In this document: positions 43,801 through 52,241 of the stretch, piece by piece | Layout: each line of letters starts with the position of its first letter | How positions within the stretch are numbered: position 1 is the first letter of the stretch | Origin: Hemicordylus capensis | Lineage: Eukaryota > Chordata > Lepidosauria > Squamata > Cordylidae | Reading direction: 5' to 3' | Length of the DNA: 64,000 bases | Assembly (NCBI RefSeq): GCF_027244095.1 | Contig: NC_069662.1 | Span: forward strand, 15,650,501 to 15,714,500 | The notes under the pieces: model-generated | Seen by the model: only the letters and a program-made list of their open reading frames with translations | Databases searched by the model: none | Told to the model about the DNA's origin: nothing | Position numbers and translations under genes: made by a program

Positions 43801-43948
43801 ATCCAGCTAAATGAAGGGAACACCTCACCTTTGGCTACAGTGATGGTTTTGTGAATGTCTTACCTGGACAAAGGTTGCTCCTAGAGACCTCCTCTTCTTC
43901 AGAGACTTGAAGTTCTGAAGTATGTTCATTCCCTTCATCTTGGGCCAT
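40804..43948 (-). CDS. C2H2 zinc-finger protein, nine fingers, two coding exons
   Basis: Probable sequence-specific transcription factor. Coding exon 1 is 43864-43948 (ATG GCC CAA..., [20 protein letters not shown], donor G|GTAAGA); exon 2 is 40804-41867 (acceptor CCATGCAG). Joined length 1149 nt = 382 aa plus stop. Order: acidic N terminus, basic RRRRRR stretch, motif [12 protein letters not shown], then nine C2H2 fingers from [11 protein letters not shown] to [11 protein letters not shown] with TGEKP/SGEKP linkers, and a short tail. No KRAB or SCAN box is seen. It is a paralogue of 32783-33987; fingers 4-7 are nearly identical in DNA and protein, while fingers 1-3 and 8-9 differ at several recognition-helix positions. 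A noncoding part extends exon 1 to 43971, and a CpG island at 46430-46930 is the likely promoter. Confidence 0.92.
42495..42716 (+). mobile_element. Old tRNA-derived SINE copy
   Basis: 'gactggggagatctgggttcaagcc', 'actgggtgatcttgga' and 'gagctccttgaagggcaag' follow the order of the younger copy 42802-43017 but are clearly more diverged. Confidence 0.65.
42802..43017 (+). mobile_element. tRNA-derived SINE
   Basis: 'tggtgtggtgtagtgattag' (A-box), 'acgagttcaaatccc' (B-box), 'cctcacagggttgttgtgaag', then an AAATAAAA-type tail. Confidence 0.85.
43314..43731. mobile_element. pogo/Tigger-like MITE
   Basis: Ends CAGGTTGAGTATCCCTTATC... and ...GATACTCAACCTG form inverted repeats flanked by TA on both sides (Tc1/mariner-type target site). 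Inner repeats 'ggattttggacttttccgg' are mirrored near the right end. No transposase frame; 418 bp. Confidence 0.8.
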
Positions 43949-43971
43949 CCAGAAAACCAGCACAAAGCCTG
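43864..43971 (-). other. 5' exon of the second zinc-finger gene
   Basis: Acceptor TTTTCACCTCAG before 43971, 23 nt of 5' UTR, ATG at 43946-43948, and donor at 43863. An acceptor upstream of the ATG implies at least one earlier noncoding exon, consistent with the CpG island 2.5 kb further up. Confidence 0.75.
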
Positions 43972-44567
43972 CTGAGGTGAAAACCTGCTTGTGAGAGAAG
44001 GAAGATCAAAATTTCATGCCCGTTCTCCATCATACAATACTTCAACTTATATCTGAACCTATTGTTACACAAATGCACACACGCTGCCACAAATATATGC
44101 CTTCTAAGAATATATAGCCCATGGAACTTTTGGCTACTGCTATACGGGTAATTCTAGTCATTAAAATAATTACACGGATATTAGTCACAGTAAATCAAGA
44201 TGGGACAGAGGCTGATGGCATATAACCATGATTTAATTTGAACCTGTGGAGTAATAACGGAGTAAGTCCCTAAAAGCATCTACAGCAGCCTTGACAAATT
44301 TTCTTTGGATCTAGGTGCCAGCCAATGGACACTCGACAAACTTTCCAGACTTAGTGATGGATATTGTGGGAGTGGTAATAAATGGGCTTCTCTTTATCCC
44401 CAATACAAGTAACATACTTAGAACAGAAAGACAGCTGTCTGGGTCAAATAAAGATTTTATTGAGTAACTCCACTTCTGAATGTCTAGGCACCGTGGTAAA
44501 ATTTCTAGGAGCTATGGCTCCTTGGTACCTGGAATTTGTCAAGCCCCACTCTTCCTCACCACTTGAT

Positions 44568-44800
44568 CATCATCAGAACAGCCCTGCTGGATCAGGCCCG
44601 AGGCCTATCTAGTCCAGCATTCTGTTTCACACAGTGGTCCACCAGATGCCTCTGAGGAGCCCACAGGCAAGAGGTATGTGCATGCCCTCTCTCCTGCTGT
44701 TGCTCCCTTGCAACTGGTATTGAGAGGCATCGTGCCTCTGAGGCTGTAGATGGCCCATAGCTACCAGACTAGTAACTGCAGACCTTCAGCCCCCACATTT
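44568..44800 (-). mobile_element. CR1 LINE 3' fragment
   Basis: 'cagaacagccctgctggatcaggcc', 'atctagtccagcat' and 'cctctctcctgctgttgctccc' match the 3' region of 60429-61062. Confidence 0.75.
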
Positions 44801-44807
44801 ACTACTA

Positions 44808-45060
44808 TGAATGTTTATATACTGCTTTTCAACAAATTTTACAAAAAGATTTACATAGTATAATGATAATGATGATTATGTTGTTGTTGATGATGATGAT
44901 GCTTCCCTGTCCCCAAAGGGCTCACAATCTACAAAACTTAAGGTAGACACCACTCACTGGAGGGATGCTATGCTGGGGCTAAACAGGGACAATTGCTCTC
45001 CCTCGGCTAAATACAAGAGAAATCAACACTTTAAAAGGTGCTTCTTTTGACCACTACACA
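44808..45060 (+). repeat. Interspersed repeat family A
   Basis: 'tatatactgcttttcaacaa', a GAT/TTG simple run, 'ccctgtccccaaagggctc' and 'aaaggtgcttctttt' in the family order. Confidence 0.65.
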
Positions 45061-45289
45061 CGATGAAAGGAACTGACTCCTTAAAAATGTTTCAAGAAAA
45101 TGAATTGCTTCTTGTTGCTCTTTCATTTTTTGATAAACTTGGAAGGGGGGGCAGAGTTATAAATTGCTATAGCGCTGGGGCTTAATTTGAGGTGGGGTTT
45201 GCCCCTGAACCAGTTTTCACTTGTGAGACTCAACTCTGAGAATCGGAATTCATGAAGAGAGTCGCTCTGAGCATGCACAGAGGGGCTTT

Positions 45290-45355
45290 CCAGTACACCG
45301 CTCTGGGCTCCTTGGAGGAAGAGCGGGATAAAAATGTAATAATAATAATAATAAT
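45290..45355 (+). mobile_element. tRNA-derived SINE, 3' end only
   Basis: 'tacaccgctctgggctccttggaggaagagcgggata' followed by an AAT-repeat tail. The head is missing. Confidence 0.7.
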
Positions 45356-46429
45356 CAGCCCTCACACACTGGGAATTACAAGGAAGGACTTCTGGAATCC
45401 GAGGGTGTGGCTTCCACACACGCTTGAATCCCAATTCCTTTTTTAGAAAGCAAGGTCTGATGAAACAGGTATTTTTGCACTGCATTCATAAACCTTGGTA
45501 CTGTCCAAAAACAACAGCAGAGATGCAATCTGATGGGGGGGGGGACTCTTCTCTTTGGGGCTGGCTGGTGAATACATTATTTGGCTCAAGTCAAAGTTTA
45601 CAGAGGCACAAAGACACTAGACAAAATGTATGAGTAGATGGAAATAGCGGTAAGATTAATCATTAGACTATGTACACTACAAAGATGGGAAAATAATGCA
45701 CTAAAATCTAGTTATGAAGAGGGGAGGTTGGATCAGAACCCTGGAAACAGGGTCTGGGAAAATAAACAAGTTGGAAATTCCCTGGATAAGTTAGGTTAGA
45801 GTTACGCCACAAGGGCAGTTTATACATCTGCCATTTACTCCTCTGCGCTTTGTCGTACAACAGGCTGGTGCTAAACGTGTTGTCTGGCACATTCACCACA
45901 AGCACAAACTGCAGTTTTGCATGTTGCAAAATTTCTGTTTATTTATTTAATCATATTTTTATACTGCCCTATAAAAAATGCCAGGGCGCTTTACAATTTA
46001 ACCACTCAACAACTAAAACCTAAAAATCACGTTAAGAGCACATTAAAACCACCACAAATAAAACTTTAATGTTGGTTGATCAGGTCATGTAAAATTGTAG
46101 CTTGTGGCAAACAACAGATCATACAATCTGTGTCCCTGAGGATCGTGCAAACGAGCCAAGGGGGAAACCAAAAACCCCCAAAATTAGCCAGCGATGAGCA
46201 AAGAACGGAGTGGTATACACATTAGTTGAATAAATCGACAAGATTACTAGGGGTGGGAAGCGAGGATAAGGGAAGGCCATAGGCCGTGCTAGAAATGGAG
46301 AGAGAGTATCCAGTCCCTGAGATGCAAGGATGGGCGGAAGATTAAAGAGGATGCAGATGGAGGAGACGGCAAGCAAGAAGGGAAAGAGAAGCGAGGCCCC
46401 GTGTGGCATATGCTGCTTTCTGCACAATC

Positions 46430-46930
46430 CCTTCCCATTCCCTCAACGCAGCGTAGGATGAGAGGCACGAGGGGGGCGCCTAAGTCGACTAACCTCCCTC
46501 CCCGGCCCCATTTTGTTTTGCAGCGCTCAAGGTTATTGCAGGCGCTATTCCAGCCCTTGCGCTTTCCTGGCTCTACCCTTCCCCGCTCCCCCCAGTTCTC
46601 TTTTGTCACTCAGCAGTAAACCCCCTCCCAGGAAACTGCCACCCCCGCGGCGAGGAACCAGCCCCATGAAGCCTCCCCCCAGCCGGGGGCTCCGATGGCT
46701 CACCAGGCTGCCGGGTAAGCCCAGACTGCACAGACCCAAGAGACGGTGTGCCCCCACGAAGGCGGTCCCCGGGAAAACCCATCCTGGCATCAGGCGTTCC
46801 CCCTGCTCAGGCGTGCTCCGTCCAGCCCTCCCCATCGCTGCCTGCGGTCGGCGCAGGGAGGCGCGGGCGGGCGTCCCGGTCACCGGCACACTTGCAAAGG
46901 GCCGAGACCCGCAAGAAAGATCGAGGCATG
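46430..46930 (-). promoter_or_regulatory. CpG island, likely promoter of the second zinc-finger gene
   Basis: GC-rich with frequent CpG, in contrast with its flanks. It lies 2.5 kb upstream of the acceptor of the first coding exon at 43971. Open frames on both strands (for example 46513-47010 + and 46545-46889 -) are expected in GC-rich DNA and have no domain. The transcription start was not resolved. Confidence 0.55.
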
Positions 46931-47078
46931 GCTCACAAGCAAAGCATCCGCCCGAGAGCGTTTTGTTTGCTCCGCAGTTACCTAGAAAAATATGTCTTGC
47001 TGCAGGCTAGGAAGAAATGTAGACACGCGGTAGCTGGTTTTCTAAAATCCTACATGCCAATAGCAAGCAACCCCCAAA

Positions 47079-47165
47079 CCAAGGATTCTCAACCTTGGGT
47101 CCCCAGACGTTGAACGACACTTCCCGTCATTCCTCAGTGGCTGAGGATGATGGGAGTTGTAGTAC
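47079..47165. mobile_element. Partial hAT-like MITE
   Basis: 'attctcaaccttgggtcccc' and 'gatgggagttgtagta' with part of the left arm lost; the 5S SINE at 47169 abuts it. Confidence 0.6.
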
Positions 47166-47168
47166 CAT

Positions 47169-47365
47169 TGGTCCTGTGGTAGCAAGCATGACTTGTCCCC
47201 TTTGCTAAACAAGGGCTGCCATGGTTTGCAATTGAATGGGAGACCATATGTGTGAGCACGGCAAGATATTCCCATTAGGGGATGGGGCCGCTCTGGGAAG
47301 AGCAGAAGGTTCCAAGTTCCCTTCCTGGCTTCTCCAAGGTAGGGCTGAGAGAGATTCCTGCCTGC
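47169..47365 (+). mobile_element. 5S-rRNA-derived SINE (3' truncated)
   Basis: Head 'ggtagcaagcatgacttgtc', 5S-like 'tgggagac' and body to 'gagagattcctgcctgcaa'. The tail is missing. It faces the copy at 47393-47684. Confidence 0.75.
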
Positions 47366-47392
47366 AATGGATGCGGATGGAAACACTCAGCA

Positions 47393-47684
47393 ACACAGGA
47401 AGCTGCCATATACTGAGTCAGACTGTTGGTCCATCTTGCTCAGTATTGTCTACACAGACTGGCAGCAGCTTCTCCAAGGTTGCAGGCAGGAATCTCTCTC
47501 AGCCCGGTCTTGGAGATGCCAGGGAGGGAACTCGAAACCTTCTCCTTTCCCCAGAGCATCTCCATCCCCTGAGGGGAATATCTCACAGGGCTCACACTTG
47601 TAGTCTCCCATTCATATGCAATCAGGGTGGATCCTGCTTAGCTAAGGGGACAAGTCATGCTTGCTACCAAAAGACCAGCTCTCC
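47393..47684 (-). mobile_element. 5S-rRNA-derived SINE (reverse orientation)
   Basis: Read on the - strand from 'gagctggtcttttggtagcaagcatgac' through 'agctaagcaggat', 'gggagac' and the body, to 'gcagcttcctgtg'. Full length. Confidence 0.8.
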
Positions 47685-48329
47685 TCTCATTCATTCATTA
47701 ACTCATTAATGTAAGGACTCCTCAGGTTTCAGCCCCAGAACTTGTTCTTTTTTGTTAACAGGACCATCTTTCCCTGGGGGGCTGGTTGGTGGTAAGAGTG
47801 CCTCTGAGCATGCCAAGTGTGCTATATTTGAGTGCTGGGGAAGTTCAGTGAAAAATAAACCTTCCAGGTCTAGTGAAATACCCTCCAGGAGGGTTTAACT
47901 CTAATATCTTTTTGAACAAATGATTCATTTTCTCACATGGGTTTGTTCCCCCCCCCTGTAATATTTATTAACATAACTGTACAAAGTCACATTCTCTACC
48001 CCACCCCCCTTTTATGTAAATAAAATATTAATTTAAATGTCTTCCTGTCTGCAGCTCTCCCGGACTTTCCCCCTTTCCTTGTAGAGTCAAGGCAGAGCAG
48101 CAGCGAAAGGGAACAGTGAGAAAGAGAGTGATTTCCTGGAAATCAGGTTCAAGGGTTAAATGAGCAGTCGCCTGCCGCTCAGGGGCAATTAAGTTTCATT
48201 TCCTGAGTAGTGTGGTGCCAGTATGGATTTCAAAACCCTTCCCTTTTGCTTGGAACAATTTCATTCAAATGAGCTCTAGTTTGTTCTGCTGACTTTGCAT
48301 CCTGACATCTCTGGCAGGGAAGGCTCAAG
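47685..48329. other. Intergenic, nothing recognised
   Basis: AT-rich with a C run near 47950. No coding or repeat signal identified. Confidence 0.45.
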
Positions 48330-49297
48330 AAGAGAGCTGGTCTTGTGGTAAAAGTAAAGTGTGCCGTCAAGACGATTTCCACTTAAGGTGATGGTAGCAA
48401 GCATGAATTGTCCCCTTTGATAGGCAGGGTCTGCCCTGGTCTGCATTTGGATGGGAGACTACTGAGCCATTTTTGGAAGGGCGGTATATCAATCAATGAA
48501 GCATGCAAGCAAGCAATCAAATAAATAAATGTGTGAGCACTGCGAGATCTTCCCCTTAGGGGATGGGGCTGCTCTGGGAAGAGCAGCAGAAGGTTCCAAG
48601 CTCTCTCCCTGGCATCTCCAAGATAGGGCTGAGATTCCTGTCCGGTAGCAGAGCCAGACAGGAGTGTAGCTAGAGGAGAGGGGGCACATGTTCATCCTTC
48701 TCTCTGGTGGCCCCCCCAGAGTGAGGGAGATAATGAAGAAAATAGGGAGGGGTGGAGCTGGAGGGCCCTCAGGAGCTGGGGGCCCGTGTTCTTTGAACCC
48801 TTTTACTCAATTATAGCTACGCGCCCTGGAGCCAGACCAGCGGCTGCCCATGTCTAGCCACCGTCGCAGCCCCACTTGCCCTGCCCCCTATGTCTGATGT
48901 CAGACATGGGGGCATGGTATGGCTCCCGAATGGGGGTGTGCGGCCCCATTCGGGAGTTAGATTCAGGCCAGTGCTGTGTTTGCCTTAAAGTCAGGGAGAG
49001 CCTCTCCTGGCCACACTGTGAACGCAGTGCTGGCCATCTAACTCCCAAATGGGGCTGTGCACCCCCACTCAGGAGCTAAACCAGCCCCCCTCCCACATCT
49101 GACATGAGGGGGGGGTCAGGGCCATGAGGCGCGGCCCCTGAGGGGCGGCGGCCCGGGTTTTTTGAACCCGGTCTCCCAATGGTGGCTGCGCCCCTGTTCC
49201 TGCCTGCCACCTTGGAGAAGCCGCTGCCAGTCTGTGTAGACAATACTGAGCTAGATGGTCTGACTCTATATATGGCAGCTTCCTATGCTCCTATGTA
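48330..49297 (+). mobile_element. 5S-rRNA-derived SINE broken by nested insertions
   Basis: SINE parts lie at 48330-48346, about 48395-48460, 48531-48640 and 49197-49297. Between them are a short Sauria-type SINE piece (about 48350-48390, 'aaagtgtgccgtcaagacg'), a LINE tail piece (about 48462-48530, 'tgagccatttttggaaggg') and a larger block (48641-49196) holding the hAT MITE at 48659 and a second element ending 'ggctgcgcccctg'. Confidence 0.7.
48659..48828. mobile_element. hAT-type MITE with 8-bp target-site duplication
   Basis: The element runs from CAGGAGTGTAGCTA to TAGCTACGCGCCCTG, an inverted pair, and is flanked by the perfect 8-bp direct repeat GAGCCAGA (48651-48658 and 48829-48836). 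An 8-bp duplication with CAGG ends is the mark of the hAT superfamily. 170 bp, no transposase. Confidence 0.85.
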
Positions 49298-49431
49298 AGA
49301 TGTTTCAGTGATGTAAACAGAAAACCCCATGGTGGGGCGGGGGGGGCACTGGGGAATAAACCTATAACAAACAAAAACTGAGCTCCGGCCCCTTCCCCTA
49401 ATGGGAAGTCTCATTCAGCAGGCAGCGCAAA

Positions 49432-49520
49432 CATGTAGTTACCCATCCAAATGCCAACCAAGACAAACCCTGCTTAGCAAGAGCAACAATTCATGCTCAC
49501 TACTGCAAGACCAGCTCGCC
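49432..49520 (-). mobile_element. 5S-rRNA-derived SINE, 5' fragment
   Basis: On the - strand: 'gagctggtcttgcagtagtgagcatgaattg', 'gctaagcagggt' and 'atttggatggg'. Confidence 0.65.
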
Positions 49521-49536
49521 ACCCTAATATAACAAA

Positions 49537-49608
49537 GGCTCCAGTCAGGTTTGAGCTTGTAACCCCTGGTTTACAACCCTTGTGCTCTAACCCCTGAGCT
49601 ATGGAGAC
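49537..49608 (-). pseudogene. tRNA-Thr(UGU)-like pseudogene
   Basis: Read on the - strand it follows tRNA-Thr closely: acceptor GTCTCCA pairing 6 of 7 with TGGAGCC, 'TAGCTCAGGGGTTAGAGCAC' (D arm and A-box) and anticodon loop TTGTAAA (anticodon TGT). The anticodon stem (CAAGG against ACCAG) and the T arm (around GCTCAAACC) no longer pair well, so it is probably a pseudogene or a decayed SINE head. It adjoins a 5S-SINE fragment. Confidence 0.5.
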
Positions 49609-49689
49609 AATATGATGGCTTTTTCCAAAGGTTTATCCCCTCCTCTCTCCCTTGCACCCTTTTTAGACTCTGCAGTTTCCACCTTCAGT

Positions 49690-50185
49690 TCTTCCCTGTC
49701 CCTCGAGCCTTGACACATTGGCCCCACTTTCCAGATGACTGATACACCTCTCTGATTCCCAACCCTGGCTTGCTCCCTCCATTTAATAATACCTCCATTC
49801 ATGCTCTCATGATGCAGGTGAATGCCTTTGGAGAAGATCAAAAGGGCTGGCTGATTATATCCAAGACCAATGTATCCTCTCCTCATTCTTATCTGCCATC
49901 CACTTGGACCACACCTCCCTGATCCACACCAGGTCTAGAAATCATCACCTCTTCTCAACTTTTGATGCCTGGGGCCTGCCCCTCTCCCCATTCCCTCTTT
50001 GCTCTCTGCCCATTCACCATTTTTCAACACCAACATTGAAATTCAGCATCCTGGAACACCAGCACAGTGCCACCTCCCTTCAAATCCCTTCATAAACCCC
50101 ACTTGTTCAATAAAGCCTTGGGCAAATCCCTTAGACCCATTTCCCTAATGAAACTAACTTAAATACATGTAGTTGAAACATACTG
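49690..50185 (+). mobile_element. Old LINE 3' region
   Basis: 'ataaaccccacttgttcaataaagcc' and 'acatgtagttgaa' line up with 58830-58930 ('ataacccatctttcctgtaaagcc', 'gcatgtgtagctgaa'). The element continues at 50448 after a family A insertion. Frames are closed. Confidence 0.5.
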
Positions 50186-50189
50186 AAAC

Positions 50190-50447
50190 TCTCCCTTGCT
50201 AAGCAAAGAGGCACCTTTTTAAAGTGGTGATTATCTTGATTGGGCAGGGGGAAAGCAACTGGCCATATCCATCCCCAGCACAGCCTCCCTCCAGTGGCTG
50301 TTGCTGGTGTCTATCTTATGTTTCTTTCTTAAGACTGTGAGCCCTTTGGGGACAGAGAGCCATTTTATGTATTAGTTTATATCTATGTAAACTGCTTTGG
50401 AAACTTGTTGAAAAGCAGCATATATTCATTGTATTCGTACAATAGCA
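50190..50447 (-). repeat. Interspersed repeat family A (reverse), inside a LINE
   Basis: Order reversed relative to 9460: 'aaagaggcacctttttaaag', 'ccatccccagcac', 'actgtgagccctttggggac', 'ttgaaaagcagcatata'. LINE sequence resumes after it at 'acaatagcatattc'. Confidence 0.7.
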
Positions 50448-50487
50448 TATTCTTCTTCTGCTTACCCCTGCCTCTATTTCCCACCCC

Positions 50488-50755
50488 TTCCCCCTGTTTC
50501 TATCTCCATTTTATTTTTGCTATTTATATTATACCACACGTGTAAAAGGTGCATTGAGTGGAGAGGTCTCTGCCCGAGTGGCTTACAATCTAGATATCAA
50601 CCCAAAGAAACAACAGGGGGAGGAGTTGTTGTATCTTTGTGTTGATATCTAGATTGTAAGCCATTCGGGCAGAGACCTCTCCACTCAATGCACCTTTTAC
50701 ACGTGTGGTATAATATAAATAGCAAAAAAAATAAATGGAGATAGAAACAGGGGGA
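50488..50755. repeat. Large inverted repeat (palindrome)
   Basis: The left arm 50488-50601 and right arm 50641-50755 are near-identical reverse complements, each about 115 bp with only a few differences, around a 39-bp loop. The sequence is LINE-tail type ('ttacaatctagatatcaac'). The strong match suggests a recent inverted duplication. Confidence 0.85.
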
Positions 50756-50789
50756 AGAAGTAGGAAGGAACCAATAACAAAAATGTGGA

Positions 50790-51957
50790 GTCTACTCAGG
50801 GAGTGGATTATACTGATCCAGAAATTTGTCTTTCATATGGTTTTGCATTGGCTGGTCATCCTCCATAAAGCAATTAAGGAGGACCTGACCTATTGACTTG
50901 AGGAACGCCAAGGCTGCATTTCAGAGAGTCACACACATGCTTTGGGATTCTTTGAGAAGTGAAAATGCTTGAGAAATTCCCAAGATTATGCCAGACTCAT
51001 CCTTAGAGGATCCTTTCCCCAATATGCCAAATCGTCCCATCCCACCTGCTCATCCAACAAATCCACTCCAAGCCTGGAACTGGAAAGATAAATGGCATTT
51101 ATTTTTTTAAAAAACAAGGCACATATAGATTATACACTTTTCTTTAATATTTCCCCCCTAACATGTAATGAAGTACTGAGTTGTTGAAAGTTGCTTTCAC
51201 TCCAAATTGCATTAAAAAATTATATATCCTGAGGGCAATCTGGGGAGGAATTTTGACAAGAACCTTCCCACAATGAAATGGGAAATGCAGAAATCACAAG
51301 AACAGGAACAAATATGGGAAACCCAAGAACAGGAAAAAGCATATTGGAGTTTCCTACAGGCTATGATGTCAAGCTACCTCTGATATAAGCTATATAATTG
51401 AATCATGAAGAGCACATTTTTTCACTATTAGTGCCCCCTCCTTATTTCCTTGATGGAACCTCTCGGTGTAGTTTCTAGTCTGAACATTATACAGAGGCAT
51501 AACAAGGTCTAAATGGGACTGTGTGCAATAACTTGTTATCTTGTGGGGGTGCTGCAAAAGGTTTTGGACATTCCCTAAGGGGGGTGGGTGGGCTCTCAGA
51601 CCTGTTAGTACACATGTGTACTTTATTTTTATTTCTCCATGTAAACAGCTTTGGAAACTTTTGTTGAAAAGTGGTATACAAATACCCATCATTATTGTTG
51701 TTGATGTGCACTGAGTGCAAACCCTTGCTTCATCTCCATCCATCCTTTCTGGAAGGCCACCCTTGTTTCATCTCCCTTGGCTGTGTGCAATTGCCCCCCT
51801 AGATTGTTCCCACAGTTGCTCCTGGGCCTGCCTGCATTTCCTTCCCCAAAGAACAAGAGGATAATATCTTGCCAGTTAGAGCAAAATGTGTGCTTGGGAG
51901 TCACATGGCTGGATTTCCTGTGCCTTGGAATGGCATACCTTTTTTGCCTTTCCTGCC
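50790..51957. other. 3' flank of PYCARD
   Basis: A piece of family A lies near 51640-51690. TTTATT at 51622-51627 gives a possible - strand poly(A) signal about 330 bp after the PYCARD stop. 51740-51957 is copied at 63290-63480 next to the second CARD exon ('gttgctcctgggcctgcctgc', 'agtcacatggctggatttcc'). Confidence 0.6.
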
Positions 51958-52241
51958 TCATCTTCCTTCAATATCTCTAATGAGGAATGGACTTTTGGCC
52001 TTGAGTGCCTCATACAGCTTATCCTTGCAAGAGCGATCCCAACTCGGGACCAGACTGTAGAGCTCTCGCATTTTTTCATAGCTGGTTCTCTTGGAGGAGA
52101 TTTTTTGGTATCCCTCATCGTTCAGGATGGAAGCACCATACAATATATCCAGCACTGACTCCACCATGGAAACTCGCTGGATCAGCTCCTCCCTGTGCCG
52201 ATCAATGAAATGTTCTTCTGGCAAGATGTGTGGCTGCCCCC
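51958..52241 (-). CDS. PYCARD: PYCARD exon 3 (CARD)
   Basis: Acceptor ATCCTGACAG before 52241. It encodes the complete CARD and the TGA stop at 51958-51960. Upstream frame reading (to 52383) is intron. Confidence 0.96.

Larger units (their letters stand above)
41868..43863 (-). other. Intron of the second zinc-finger gene
   Basis: Contains two tRNA-derived SINE copies (42495-42716, 42802-43017) and a pogo-like MITE (43314-43731). No other feature recognised. Confidence 0.65.
43972..46429. other. 5' intron region of the second zinc-finger gene
   Basis: Contains a CR1 fragment (44568-44800), a family A copy (44808-45060), a SINE 3' end with an AAT tail (45290-45355) and a piece of another LINE tail near 45940-46000. 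No exon recognised. Confidence 0.5.

Noticed and set aside
46513-47010. 165-codon + strand frame in the CpG island
   Set aside because: GC-rich, arginine/proline-rich and without a domain; the island is better explained as a promoter.
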